Below are positions 35,006 to 43,465 of a DNA stretch of 64,000 nucleotides, in pieces. Origin of the DNA: Solwaraspora sp. WMMA2056. Lineage in GTDB: Bacteria; Actinomycetota; Actinomycetes; Mycobacteriales; Micromonosporaceae. The stretch's first letter is position 1, and the number at the start of each line of letters is the position of its first letter. The translations under genes and the position numbers were made by a program. The stretch is from positions 2,046,001 through 2,110,000 of the forward strand of contig NZ_CP128360.1 in assembly GCF_030345095.1 (NCBI RefSeq), read 5' to 3'. The notes beneath the pieces are model-generated. The model ran no database searches and was not told the DNA's origin. It was given only the letters and a program-made list of their open reading frames with translations.

Positions 35006-35755
35006 ATGGCGGGGACCTTCGCGAGGACCGGGCGACTGGCGGTCGTCGGCGGCGGCCCGGCCGGACTGTTCCTGGCCCGGATGGTACGGCTGGCCCAGCC
35101 CGGGGTCGCCGTCGACGTCTACGAACGCAACCCGCCCGGTCCGCCGGCACCGGTCAGTGCCGCCGCGCTGGCGTTGCTCGGGGAGATCTTCGCCGAGCAA
35201 CTCGACGGCCGACCGCTGGTCGGCACGGCCGGTCCGGCCGTGCCCGACGGAAGCGGTACGGGCAACGCCGCCACCGTCCCGCTGCGGCGGGGTGCGCTGC
35301 GGCCGCCGCACCGGATTCTGTCCGACGACCCGGCCGACGGCCTGCCGGTGAACCCCGACCTCGTCCCGGTGGGACCGCCACACGGTTCTGAGTGGACCGG
35401 CTGCGGCGACGACTTCGTGGCCCAGGCACGTGCGGCGGCGCGTGGCGCGGCGGGCGTGCTGGTCCGTCCGGACCTGCGGGTCGCCGACTGGCGTCCCGCC
35501 GACCCTGCGGCAACGACCGACGGCACCTGGGCGGCGCGGGTCCACCTCGCGCTGATCTCCGGGCGGATCGACTTTGCGGTACGGACCCCCATGACCCAGG
35601 CCGACCTGGACCGGGCCGTCGACGCCGTCGGCGTCGATACGGTCGCTGCCGGCGCTGCCGGCGCTGCCCGTGCCGGTGCCGACCCTGTCGACCTTACCGA
35701 GGCCACGGCGCACGCCGAGGCCGTCAGCAGTACGCGTGAAGGGAGTGCCAGTTGA
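35006..35755 (+). CDS. Short FAD-binding monooxygenase-like protein, probably degenerate
   Basis: The first 45 residues are a good FAD Rossmann start (RLAVVGGGPAGLFLARMVRL ... VDVYERN) like that of salicylyl-CoA/anthraniloyl-CoA 5-hydroxylases. The remaining 200 residues do not continue the family: there is no GD motif and no normal length (usually 380-780 aa). Instead there are patches such as GDDFVAQARAAARGAAGVLV and TPMTQADLDRAVDAV, faintly like the flavin-reductase half of those bifunctional enzymes, plus Ala-Gly runs. It is kept in frame between the C-methyltransferase and the halogenase, overlapping the latter by four bases. It may be an internally deleted enzyme or a small accessory protein. 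Confidence 0.5.
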   Translation: MAGTFARTGRLAVVGGGPAGLFLARMVRLAQPGVAVDVYERNPPGPPAPVSAAALALLGEIFAEQLDGRPLVGTAGPAVPDGSGTGNAATVPLRRGALRPPHRILSDDPADGLPVNPDLVPVGPPHGSEWTGCGDDFVAQARAAARGAAGVLVRPDLRVADWRPADPAATTDGTWAARVHLALISGRIDFAVRTPMTQADLDRAVDAVGVDTVAAGAAGAARAGADPVDLTEATAHAEAVSSTREGSAS

Positions 35756-37236
35756 GCATCCGGACGGACCGGAGCGTCGACGTGGTCGTGGTCGGCGGTG
35801 GCCCCGCCGGGTCGACGGTCGCCACCATCGTCGCTATGCAGGGCCATCGCGTGCTCCTGCTCGAAAAGGAGAAGTTCCCCCGCTACCAGATCGGTGAATC
35901 GCTGCTGCCGTCCACCGTGCACGGTATCTGCCGACTGATCGGTGCCGAGGACGCCATCGAACAGGCCGGCTTCACCGTCAAACGGGGTGGAACGTTCCGG
36001 TGGGGGGCCAGTGCCGAGCCGTGGACGTTTTCATTCGGCATCTCGCCGAAGTTCCCGGCCGGTGCCGCCACCGCCTATCAGGTCGAGCGGATGAAGTTCG
36101 ACCAGATCCTGCTGGACAACGCCCGGCGCCGCGGCGTGGAGGTCCGCGAGGAATGCGGCGTGCACGACGTCGTCGAGGCCGACGGGCGGGTGGTCGGGGT
36201 GCGTTACACCGACGACGCCGGAGCCGAGCACGAGGTACGGGCGGTGCACGTGGTGGATGCCTCCGGGCACACCAGTCGGCTGCGCAACCGCGTCGGCACC
36301 CGGCACTACTCCGAGTTCTTCCGCAACCTTGCCCTGTTCGGCTACTTCACCGGCGGCAAACGGCTGCCACCGCCGAACGAGGGGAACATCCTCGCGGCGG
36401 CCTTCGACGCGGGATGGTTCTGGTACATCCCCCTCGGTCCCGACCTGACCAGCGTCGGTGCCGTGCTGCGACCCGACGCGCTGGACCGGGTCCGGGGTGA
36501 CCGGGAGCAGGCGCTGCTCGACCTGATCGCGCAGTGCCCGCTGGTCGCCGACTATCTGTCCGACGCCGAACGGGTCCGCTCCGGGCCGTACGGTGAGGTA
36601 CGGGTCCGCAAGGACTACTCGTACCTGCAGGACCGGTTCTGGCGGCCGGGCCTGGTGTCGGTGGGCGACGCGGCCTGCTTCATCGACCCGGTGTTCTCCT
36701 CCGGTGTGCATCTGGCCACGTACAGCGCGATGATGGCGGCGCGGTCGGTCAACACCGCCCTGCGGGACCCGGCCGTGGAGCCCGAGGCGTTCGCGGAGTT
36801 CGAGGCGAGATACCGCGCCGAGTACGCCCGGTTCCACGACTTCCTGGTCGCGTTCTACGACATGAACCAGGACGAGAAGTCCTATTTCTGGTCGGCGAAG
36901 CGGGTCACCGGCAGCGCCGCGCCGGAGCTGGAGTCGTTCGTGGAACTCGTCGGCGGCGCCACCTGGCGGGAGGAACTGCTGGTGACGGCGGGCGGCGGTG
37001 CCGGTACGGAGGTGTCGGCGGTGCGGCAGCTCGCCGACATCGTCGACCAGCCGGTGCAGCGGCCGGGCGAGGACCGTGACCTGCTGCAGGCATCCCTGGC
37101 CCGGTCCGTGCTCAAGGAGGGCACCCGCCTGCAGGTACAGGCCACCCTCGGCGGCAATCAGGACGAACTGGTGCCGATGCGCGACGGTGGCCTGGTCCCG
37201 TCGCCGGACGGGATGCACTGGGTCCGGCCCGGGTGA
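35752..37236 (+). CDS. Flavin-dependent halogenase (SgcC3-like)
   Basis: This 494-aa protein is an intact class A flavin halogenase: VVVVGGGPAGSTVATIVA for FAD, FPRYQIGESLLPS, and the diagnostic halogenase motif WFWYIPL near residue 220, with VSVGDAACFIDPVFSSGVHLA later. The long C-terminal tail resembles halogenases acting on carrier-bound phenols and pyrroles. By analogy with SgcC3 it would chlorinate beta-tyrosyl-S-PCP; it needs FADH2 from a reductase not seen here. The start is TTG 35752, supported by AAGGGAG at 35739-35745 and by overlap with the preceding stop (TTGA). A strong terminator follows. Confidence 0.88.
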   Translation: MSIRTDRSVDVVVVGGGPAGSTVATIVAMQGHRVLLLEKEKFPRYQIGESLLPSTVHGICRLIGAEDAIEQAGFTVKRGGTFRWGASAEPWTFSFGISPKFPAGAATAYQVERMKFDQILLDNARRRGVEVREECGVHDVVEADGRVVGVRYTDDAGAEHEVRAVHVVDASGHTSRLRNRVGTRHYSEFFRNLALFGYFTGGKRLPPPNEGNILAAAFDAGWFWYIPLGPDLTSVGAVLRPDALDRVRGDREQALLDLIAQCPLVADYLSDAERVRSGPYGEVRVRKDYSYLQDRFWRPGLVSVGDAACFIDPVFSSGVHLATYSAMMAARSVNTALRDPAVEPEAFAEFEARYRAEYARFHDFLVAFYDMNQDEKSYFWSAKRVTGSAAPELESFVELVGGATWREELLVTAGGGAGTEVSAVRQLADIVDQPVQRPGEDRDLLQASLARSVLKEGTRLQVQATLGGNQDELVPMRDGGLVPSPDGMHWVRPG

Positions 37237-37259
37237 TTCCCCCATGACCCCGGTACGTC

Positions 37260-37306
37260 GACGGGCGGGTGGGCGGAACCGAGTCGGTTCCGCCCACCCG
37301 CCCGTC
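37260..37306 (+). terminator. Strong terminator, 21-bp perfect stem
   Basis: Positions 37260-37280 and 37286-37306 are perfect reverse complements around a 5-nt loop (GAGTC), 24 bp after the halogenase stop. It closes the operon 33784-37236 and also faces the minus-strand pseudogenes. Confidence 0.9.
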
Positions 37307-37365
37307 CGTCCAGTCGGGCCGGCGAGCCCGGAACCGGACGGGAAGCCCCGGTACCGGTACCGGGG

Positions 37366-37470
37366 GACCAGGTCGTCGTCGACGCACACGTTGAGGTACC
37401 GCAGCAGCCTGCCGTCGGCGTCCAGCACCCGGCTGCGGAAGGCCGGCTGATCGGCGACGAACCGTTCGAG
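37366..37470 (-). pseudogene. MoaD/ThiS-like sulfur-carrier fragment
   Basis: In the minus frame beginning at CTC 37468-37470 the sequence reads LERFVADQPAFRSRVLDADG then RLLRYLNVCVDDDLV, which matches the central part of MoaD-like ubiquitin-fold sulfur carriers (RVLDxDGxLRRFVNVYVDxED). The N-terminal strand and the C-terminal Gly-Gly tail are missing; the frame runs on into unrelated sequence. It abuts the SufS fragment but in a different frame. Confidence 0.65.
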
Positions 37471-37967
37471 TGGTGCTCCATCTGGGTGACGGCGACCTCG
37501 TCGCCCGGCCCGAGGTGCAGTGGTCCGTCGGCGCCGGCCGCCGCGTCGGTGCCCTGCCCCTGCGGCGGCGGGCCGGCGAAGGCGTACGCCACCAGGTTGA
37601 TCGCCTCCGTGGCGTTGCGGGTGAAGACGATCTTCCCGGTCTGCGCGCCGCCGATGAAGGCGGCGACCCGGGACCGGGCGTCCTCGTACGCCCGGGTCGC
37701 CTCGGTGCCCAGGGTGTTGACCGAGCTGCCCACGTTGGCGCTGTGCACCTGCGCGGGTCGCCGCATCCGGTCGACGACCTGACGGGGGGTCTGGGAGCTG
37801 CTCGCCGAGTCGAGGTAGACCAACGGGTGCCCGTTGACCTGCCGGTGCAGCAGCGGGAAATCGGCCCGGACGCGGTCGACGTCGTAACCCGCCGGGTGGT
37901 GACCGGTCGGGGTCGCCGGCCGGCGACCGGACGTGGTGTGTGCAGTCGGCTGTGCTGTCCGCTCCAC
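37467..37967 (-). pseudogene. N-terminal fragment of a SufS-like cysteine desulfurase
   Basis: From ATG/GTG-region 37967 the frame gives about 165 residues of a class V PLP enzyme: VRADFPLLHRQVNGHPLVYL, NTLGTEATRAYEDARSRVAAF, IVFTRNATEAINLVAYAF and GDEVAVTQMEHHSN. Homology ends exactly after EHHSN, before the PLP His/Asp/Lys region, so the catalytic two-thirds is absent. The next bases belong to a MoaD-like fragment in another frame. Both are remnants of sulfur-mobilising genes joined by a deletion. A product, if made, could not be an active desulfurase. Confidence 0.8.
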
Positions 37968-38103
37968 GGGTCCTCGCAGATCGCCTCGGCGACCTACTGC
38001 CGACGGGTGGGGTCACCGGCCCGACCCTCGCGCCGGGCGAGGCGCGGTGCACCTTCCCGATTGCCGGCGTACCGGCCCTGCCCCGGAGACCCGTGCCCGG
38101 GTG

Positions 38104-39390
38104 TCAGGTCCGGCGGCGGACCCGGACCACCCAGGCGTGGTCCCCGTCGTGGACGACGTCGGCCTCGGCGTATCCGCTCAGCATGTCGCAGAGGTAGTCG
38201 GGGCAGTCGATCAGACCGACGTCCGCGCCGCCGGGCACCTCCCGGGACGCGCCCAGGTACATGGTCCGCGCCACCCGGAGACCGTCGACGACCATCTTGG
38301 ACAGGTGCTCCGGCGACGCGATCCGCCACACGTCGAAGTTCAGCAGGTCAGCGAAGCGGTGATCGGGGAACGGCAGCCGGATCCCGATCAGGGCGGGCGC
38401 CGCGCCGGACTCCGGTCGATGCTCCAACACGTCCGAACCGTCGGCCGGCGGCATCCGGTCGGCCAGCCCGATGCCGATGCCCAGCCGTCCGGGCGGGAGC
38501 GGCTGGCGCAACGCGTCGAGCGTCTCGCCGAGACCGACCTGGTTGGCGACGCCGTACAGGGTCTGCAGCCGGGTGAGGTAGACCGGAAGGGCCGCGTTGA
38601 CACCCATCGGACCCTCCTCGTACAACTCCACCTCGAGCGTACGGTGCTTGCCCACCAGGTACGGGAGCATCTGGTTGGCTTCGGCCCAGTTCGTTGCGTT
38701 GTGGCGGAAGTGCGGAAGGTGGTGGCACCGAGCAGTGGGGTCGAAGTGGAAGTAGCCGGGCCGTCGCGCGGACGCCACGAACAGGCGGTACGCGAACTCG
38801 ATGTCCTCGTGACCCCATTTGACGAAGCGCTCGTCGAACCCGCCGATCTGGTGGAAGTGATCCGCCGGGACCGACATGTTGTGGCTGTAGGCGAAGGTCC
38901 AGGGCGCCGGCCCGTCGCTGAACGTGGCCGGATCGAGGCCCCACCGGTACCGCAGGTCCGTGTGGTACGCGGCGACCGTCGGCGGCCCGGCGGTCGCGGT
39001 GCTGCCGGCCACCGCCCGCCAGTCGTGTTCGACCCGGACACCCAGTAGCACGTCATTCGGCCGGGTCCGGTGGAATCGGGCGTGGCCGGCCACCAGATCC
39101 GGGTCGGCCATGGAGTCGGCGTCGAGCAGGAGGATCCGTTCGCCGGTCGCCTCCTCTGCACCGCGGTTGCGCGCGGCCGCCCGGCCCCGGTTGACCGGCT
39201 GGCGGACGAGTCGCACGTCGAGCCGGTCACGGTAGGCGGCGACCAGCTGGTCGACGTCGTCCCGGGAGTCGTCGTCGACCACCACGACGTCGAAGCCGTC
39301 GGCGTCCGGTCGCTGACCGGCCAGTGACCGCAGGGTCAGCTCCAGGCATCGACGCTGCCGGAAGTACGGGACGACGATGCTGAGTTCCAC
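38104..39390 (-). CDS. Family 2 glycosyltransferase with C-terminal extension
   Basis: The 428-aa protein has a GT-A fold glycosyltransferase domain of family 2: LSIVVPYFRQRRCLELTLRSL, VVVVDDDSRDD, RAAARNRGAEEATGERILLLDADS with the DxD-type acids, and GGFDERFVKWGHEDIEFAYRL with the catalytic acid region. About 170 residues follow with no recognised domain. There are no membrane helices. The GTG at 39390 is chosen for the GGAGG at 39399-39403; the ATG 30 bp upstream precedes that site. Its closeness to the sugar genes is suggestive, but natural-product glycosyltransferases are usually GT1, so a polysaccharide role is an alternative. Confidence 0.82.
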   Translation of the reverse strand: MELSIVVPYFRQRRCLELTLRSLAGQRPDADGFDVVVVDDDSRDDVDQLVAAYRDRLDVRLVRQPVNRGRAAARNRGAEEATGERILLLDADSMADPDLVAGHARFHRTRPNDVLLGVRVEHDWRAVAGSTATAGPPTVAAYHTDLRYRWGLDPATFSDGPAPWTFAYSHNMSVPADHFHQIGGFDERFVKWGHEDIEFAYRLFVASARRPGYFHFDPTARCHHLPHFRHNATNWAEANQMLPYLVGKHRTLEVELYEEGPMGVNAALPVYLTRLQTLYGVANQVGLGETLDALRQPLPPGRLGIGIGLADRMPPADGSDVLEHRPESGAAPALIGIRLPFPDHRFADLLNFDVWRIASPEHLSKMVVDGLRVARTMYLGASREVPGGADVGLIDCPDYLCDMLSGYAEADVVHDGDHAWVVRVRRRT

Positions 39391-39517
39391 GGTGGATACC
39401 TCCGGCGCGGCGGGTGGCAAGCTTCTCTACCCGCTGTGGACGCAAGGGCGACCCGGGGTGGCGGCCGCCGGGGCACAGCATAGACGTGGGTCACGATGGC
39501 CGCGGCGAGGTCGCCGT

Positions 39518-40402
39518 TCAGGCCGCCGGTACGGCGACCGGTACGGCGAGCATCCGTGCCTCGCGGGCGGCCGCGCGGGCGTCGGCGTGGAAGTCCGGTG
39601 CGGCACAGGCGAACAGCGTGGTGCCGGTGTCACCGCCGAGCGCGCAGGCGTACACCGACGCACTCGGGCGGATCTCGTCGGTGACCGTCCCGCCGGCGAC
39701 GACCCGGACGAGCCGTTCTCCGGTCGCGTCGGCGATCCACAGCCCCCCGTCGGCGTCGAGGCAGCAGCCGTCCCCGGCGATCCGCAACTGGCCCAGCGCC
39801 CGTTCCACGTCGGGGTCGTCGGGCAACGGCCCGAACCGCGCCCAGATCCGACGGTCGACCAGGTCGCCGTCGTCGGTCACGGTGAACGCGGTGACCCGGT
39901 TGCCGAAGGTCTCCACCACCAGCAGGGTGCCGTCGGCGGTGAGGACGCTGCCGTTGGGGAACCACAGGTCGTCGGCGACCTGGATGACCCGACCGTCGGG
40001 GTCGACCCGGTGCAGGGCGGTCGGCCGCAGCGGTGCCCCGGCCATCAGGTCGAAGCCGAAGTTGCCGACGAAGGCCCGCCCGTTGGGGTCGACGACCATG
40101 TCGTTGGCGTACCCGCTGGCGTGGCCAGCGAGGTCGGCGTGGACGGCGATCGTGCCGTCCGGCTCCCGGCGCAGGACGCGGCGGTCCCGCATGGAGACGA
40201 TCAGCAGCCGGCCGTCGGGCAGCCAGCCCAGTCCCGAGGGCTGCCCGGGGACGTACGCCTCCTGCCGCAGGTCGGATCCGTCCGCGCGCATGGAATGGAC
40301 CCGGTGGCCGTAGAAATCGGAGAACCAGAGCCGTCCGTCGCGCCAACGCGGCGCTTCCAGGAAGTGGAAGCCCTCGGCCACCGTGGTAGCGATCATGGTC
40401 AC
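39518..40402 (-). CDS. SMP-30/gluconolactonase-family beta-propeller
   Basis: The 294-aa protein is a six-bladed SMP-30/LRE propeller: EAPRWRDGRLWFSDFYG with the metal-ligand Glu, YANDMVVDPNGRAFVGNFG with the ligand Asn, LWFPNGSVLTADGTLLVVE, and GGLWIADATGERL with the catalytic Asp. The family hydrolyses sugar lactones or similar esters. It is the last gene of the minus-strand operon that starts with the sugar-binding protein, which suggests a lactone intermediate in the degraded compound. GTG 40402 is better spaced from GGAGGA than ATG 40396. Confidence 0.85.
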   Translation of the reverse strand: MTMIATTVAEGFHFLEAPRWRDGRLWFSDFYGHRVHSMRADGSDLRQEAYVPGQPSGLGWLPDGRLLIVSMRDRRVLRREPDGTIAVHADLAGHASGYANDMVVDPNGRAFVGNFGFDLMAGAPLRPTALHRVDPDGRVIQVADDLWFPNGSVLTADGTLLVVETFGNRVTAFTVTDDGDLVDRRIWARFGPLPDDPDVERALGQLRIAGDGCCLDADGGLWIADATGERLVRVVAGGTVTDEIRPSASVYACALGGDTGTTLFACAAPDFHADARAAAREARMLAVPVAVPAA

Positions 40403-40437
40403 TTTCGTCCTCCTTCGAGAGGTGCGGGTCGTGTTGA

Positions 40438-41175
40438 CTACAACGACAGGCCGCCGTCGACCGGCAGGACGACCCCGGTGACGTAGGCGGCCTCGTCGGA
40501 GGCGAGGAACGCGACGGCGGCCGCCATCTCGGACGCGTCACCGAACCGGCCCATCGGAATGTCCGCGGTGAGCTGGGCCAGCTTCGCCGCCGGGATGGCG
40601 GAGATCATCCGGGTCTGCGCGTTCGGCGAGATCGCGTTGACCGTGATGCCGAACCGGGCCAGCTCCTTCGCGGTGGTCCTGGTGAAGCCGATGATCCCCG
40701 CCTTGGCCATCGCGTAGTTCGACTGGCCGGGGTTGCCGCGCAGGCCGGTGTAGGAGGTGACGTTGATGATGCGTCCGCCGCCCTGCCGGCGCAGGTGCGG
40801 CACGACGGCCCGGGTGAACCGGAACGTGCCGCCGGCGTGCACCGCCATCACCGATTCGTACGCCTCGTCGGTGAGCTTCCAGACCACGCCGTCGCGCAGG
40901 ATCCCGGCGTTGTTGACCAGGACGTCGATCCGGCCGCTCTCGGCGACCACCCGCTGCACCACGTCGGTGACCTGCCCGGTGTCGGCGACGTCGGCGGCGA
41001 CACCGACGGCGCCGATCTGATCGGCCGCCGCCTTCACCGTCTCCGCTTCGAGGTCGACGAGGTACACCGTCGCCCCGGCGTCACGGAAGTGGCGGCCGAT
41101 GGCGAGACCGACGCCCCGGGCCGCGCCGGTGACGACGACCGTACGGCCGGTGAAGTCGAAGGTCAGGTTGCCCAT
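40438..41175 (-). CDS. FabG-like short-chain dehydrogenase/reductase
   Basis: The 245-aa classical SDR has TGAARGVGLAIG for NAD(P), NNAGI, the catalytic Ser/Tyr/Lys set (NVTSYTGLRGNPGQSNYAMAKAG) and VVLPVDGGLSL at the end. It most likely acts on a hydroxyacyl-CoA or a sugar alcohol. Its ATG overlaps the thiolase stop (ATGA), so the two are translationally coupled, fitting a beta-oxidation-like step before thiolysis. Confidence 0.9.
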   Translation of the reverse strand: MGNLTFDFTGRTVVVTGAARGVGLAIGRHFRDAGATVYLVDLEAETVKAAADQIGAVGVAADVADTGQVTDVVQRVVAESGRIDVLVNNAGILRDGVVWKLTDEAYESVMAVHAGGTFRFTRAVVPHLRRQGGGRIINVTSYTGLRGNPGQSNYAMAKAGIIGFTRTTAKELARFGITVNAISPNAQTRMISAIPAAKLAQLTADIPMGRFGDASEMAAAVAFLASDEAAYVTGVVLPVDGGLSL

Positions 41176-42401
41176 CAGCGGAGCCTCTCCAGGATCATGG
41201 CCATGCCCTGCCCGCCGCCGACGCACATGGTTGCCAGGCCGATCGTGCCGTCGACGGCCCGCAGCCCGTTGATCAGCGTGGTGGTGATCCGGGCACCGGT
41301 CATCCCGTACGGGTGGCCGAGCGCGATCGCCCCGCCGTGGACGTTGAGCCGGTCGCCGAACGGATCGACGCCGAGGTCCCGGGCGGACGGAATCACCTGG
41401 GCGGCGAACGCCTCGTTGAGTTCGACCAGGTCGACGTCGTCGATGGTCATGCCGGCGCGCCGCAGGGCCTGCCGGGACGCGTCGACCGGGCCGAGCCCCA
41501 TGATCTCCGGCGACAGGGCGGTGACGCCGGTGGCCACGATCCGGGCCAGCGGGGTGACGCCCAGGTCGCGGGCCCGGGTGTCGGACATGACGACCAGGGC
41601 CGCCGCGCCGTCGTTGAGCGGGCAGCAGTTGCCGGCGGTGACCAGGCCGTTGGGGCGGAACACCGGCGTCAGCTGCGCCACGGCCTCGTAGCTGACACCA
41701 CGTCGGGGACCGTCGTCGGTGTCGACCACCGAGCCGTCCGGCAGTGACACCGGGGTGATCTCCCGGGTGTAGAAGCCGCTGTCGAGCGCCTGTTCGGCGA
41801 GATTGTGCGACCGTACGCCGAACCGGTCCATCTCCTCCCGGGTGACGCCCCGGGCCCGGGCCAGGTTCTCGGCTGTCTGCCCCATGGCGATGTAGACGTC
41901 GGGGAGCGCGCCGTCGGTGCGCGGGTCCTGCCACTGGACGGCACCGGATTCGGCCGCGTCGCGGGTGCGCTGCTCCGCCTGGGCGAACCTCGGGTTGTGG
42001 GTGTCCGGCCACGAGTCGGAGGTGCCGCGGTCGTGTCGGGAGACCGTCTCCACGCCGGCCGACACGAACACGTCACCTTCGCCGGCCCGGATCGCGTGCA
42101 ACGCCATCCGGGTCGTCTGCAGCGACGACGAGCAGTACCGGGTGATCGTGGTGCCGGGGACGCCGTCGAGCCCGAGCAGTACGGCCACCACCCGGGCCAT
42201 GTTGTCGCCCTGCTCGCCGCCGGGCAGTCCGCAGCCGAGCATCAGGTCGCCGATCTCGGCCGGATCCAACGCCGGCACCTGGTCGAGCGCGGCCCGGACC
42301 AGTTGCGCGGTCAGGTCGTCGGGGCGCATTCCCGCGAGCGACCCCTTACGGGCCCGCCCGATCGGTGAGCGGGCCGCCGCGACGATCACGGCTTCGGGCA
42401 T
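41175..42401 (-). CDS. Acetyl-CoA acyltransferase (thiolase)
   Basis: The 408-aa protein carries the thiolase catalytic residues: nucleophilic Cys in ITRYCSSSLQTT, the His of GGAIALGHPYGMTGARI, and the second Cys in MCVGGGQGMAMI. It is FadA-like (degradative) in length and pattern and would cleave a 3-ketoacyl-CoA. It overlaps the permease gene upstream and the SDR downstream by four bases each. An acyl-CoA ligase on the divergent strand (48012) could supply the CoA ester. Confidence 0.9.
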   Translation of the reverse strand: MPEAVIVAAARSPIGRARKGSLAGMRPDDLTAQLVRAALDQVPALDPAEIGDLMLGCGLPGGEQGDNMARVVAVLLGLDGVPGTTITRYCSSSLQTTRMALHAIRAGEGDVFVSAGVETVSRHDRGTSDSWPDTHNPRFAQAEQRTRDAAESGAVQWQDPRTDGALPDVYIAMGQTAENLARARGVTREEMDRFGVRSHNLAEQALDSGFYTREITPVSLPDGSVVDTDDGPRRGVSYEAVAQLTPVFRPNGLVTAGNCCPLNDGAAALVVMSDTRARDLGVTPLARIVATGVTALSPEIMGLGPVDASRQALRRAGMTIDDVDLVELNEAFAAQVIPSARDLGVDPFGDRLNVHGGAIALGHPYGMTGARITTTLINGLRAVDGTIGLATMCVGGGQGMAMILERLR

Positions 42402-43465
42402 CAGGACTCCTCAGGTGGTGTCGGCTGTGGGGAGGCTGGGATACCAGCTGCCGTCGGGCGGTGGCGTGCCGCGCGCAAGCTGTCGACGGCGCGGTGCAGT
42501 CCAGGGCTCTCGATGGCGACGATCACGGCGAGCAGCGCCGCGTACAGCAGGTGGGTGGAGTAGCTGGGTAGTGCGGCGGCGGTCACGATCTGGGCGAGCA
42601 GGGCCACCGACAGCGCCCCGGCGAGCAGCCCGGCGGCGCTGCCCCGGCCGCCGGCCAGCGACACTCCGCCGAGCAACGCGGCGACCGCGGCCAGGATCAG
42701 CGGTTGCAGGCCCGGGTCCGGGTTGGCCGAGGCGTAGCTGTAGCTGAGCAGTGCGCCGCCGAGCGCGGCGAACGCGCCGGAGAGGGTGAAGACCCCGACG
42801 AGATGCCGGTCGACCCGTACCCCGGCGACCCGGCTGGCCCGGCGGTCGCCGCCGACCGCGCGCAGCTCGCGCCCCAGCCGGGTGGTCCCCAGCACCAGGG
42901 CGACCAGCCCGAACGCGGCCAGGGTCAGCAGGCTGCGCGGCGAGAAGATCCCGGCGATCTGCTGGTCGACCCAGACCGTGGCGGCGCTGTCGGGGTACGT
43001 CACGCTCAGCCCGCCGGAGAGTACGTTGGTCAGCCCGAGCAGCCCGATGTACGTGGCGAGGGTGACCGGCATGGACGGGATCCGCAGGCCGGCGATCAGT
43101 CCACCCTGTACGGCGCCGACGGTGGCACCGGCGGCGACGGCGGCCGCCACCCCGGTCACCGGCGAGGTCGCGCCGGTCGTCACCGCGACCATTCCGCCGA
43201 GCGCGTACGTGCCGACCACCGACAGGTCGAACTCGCCGGCGATCATCGTGATGCCGATGGCCAGGGCGAGCAGGCCCAGCTGGGCGAAGCCCTGCAGCGC
43301 GTTGTAGCCGTCGAACAGCTCCACCGGCCGGCCGCTGATCAGCGGCGTACCGGCGAACGCCACCGCGACGACGGCGAGCGACACCACCGGCATCGCCCGC
43401 TGCGGCCGGCTCCACGCGGCGCGGTCCGTCAGCCACCGCGGCCGGCTCCACCCGGCGCGGTTCAT
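42401..43465 (-). CDS. RbsC-type ABC sugar transporter permease 1
   Basis: The 354-aa membrane protein has about 9-10 hydrophobic helices and the BPD2/RbsC pattern: GITMIAGEFDLSVVG near the first third and VAALLGGVSLAGGRGS (EAA-like loop and GG motif) in the last third. It pairs with the second permease upstream, as in importers with heteromeric membrane parts. Its start overlaps the stop of that gene (43462-43465). Confidence 0.88.
   Translation of the reverse strand: MNRAGWSRPRWLTDRAAWSRPQRAMPVVSLAVVAVAFAGTPLISGRPVELFDGYNALQGFAQLGLLALAIGITMIAGEFDLSVVGTYALGGMVAVTTGATSPVTGVAAAVAAGATVGAVQGGLIAGLRIPSMPVTLATYIGLLGLTNVLSGGLSVTYPDSAATVWVDQQIAGIFSPRSLLTLAAFGLVALVLGTTRLGRELRAVGGDRRASRVAGVRVDRHLVGVFTLSGAFAALGGALLSYSYASANPDPGLQPLILAAVAALLGGVSLAGGRGSAAGLLAGALSVALLAQIVTAAALPSYSTHLLYAALLAVIVAIESPGLHRAVDSLRAARHRPTAAGIPASPQPTPPEES

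Noticed and set aside
1-39400. Calling the region an enediyne cluster outright
   Set aside because: No enediyne PKS or its accessory genes are in the window; only the peripheral beta-tyrosine and sugar genes support the idea.
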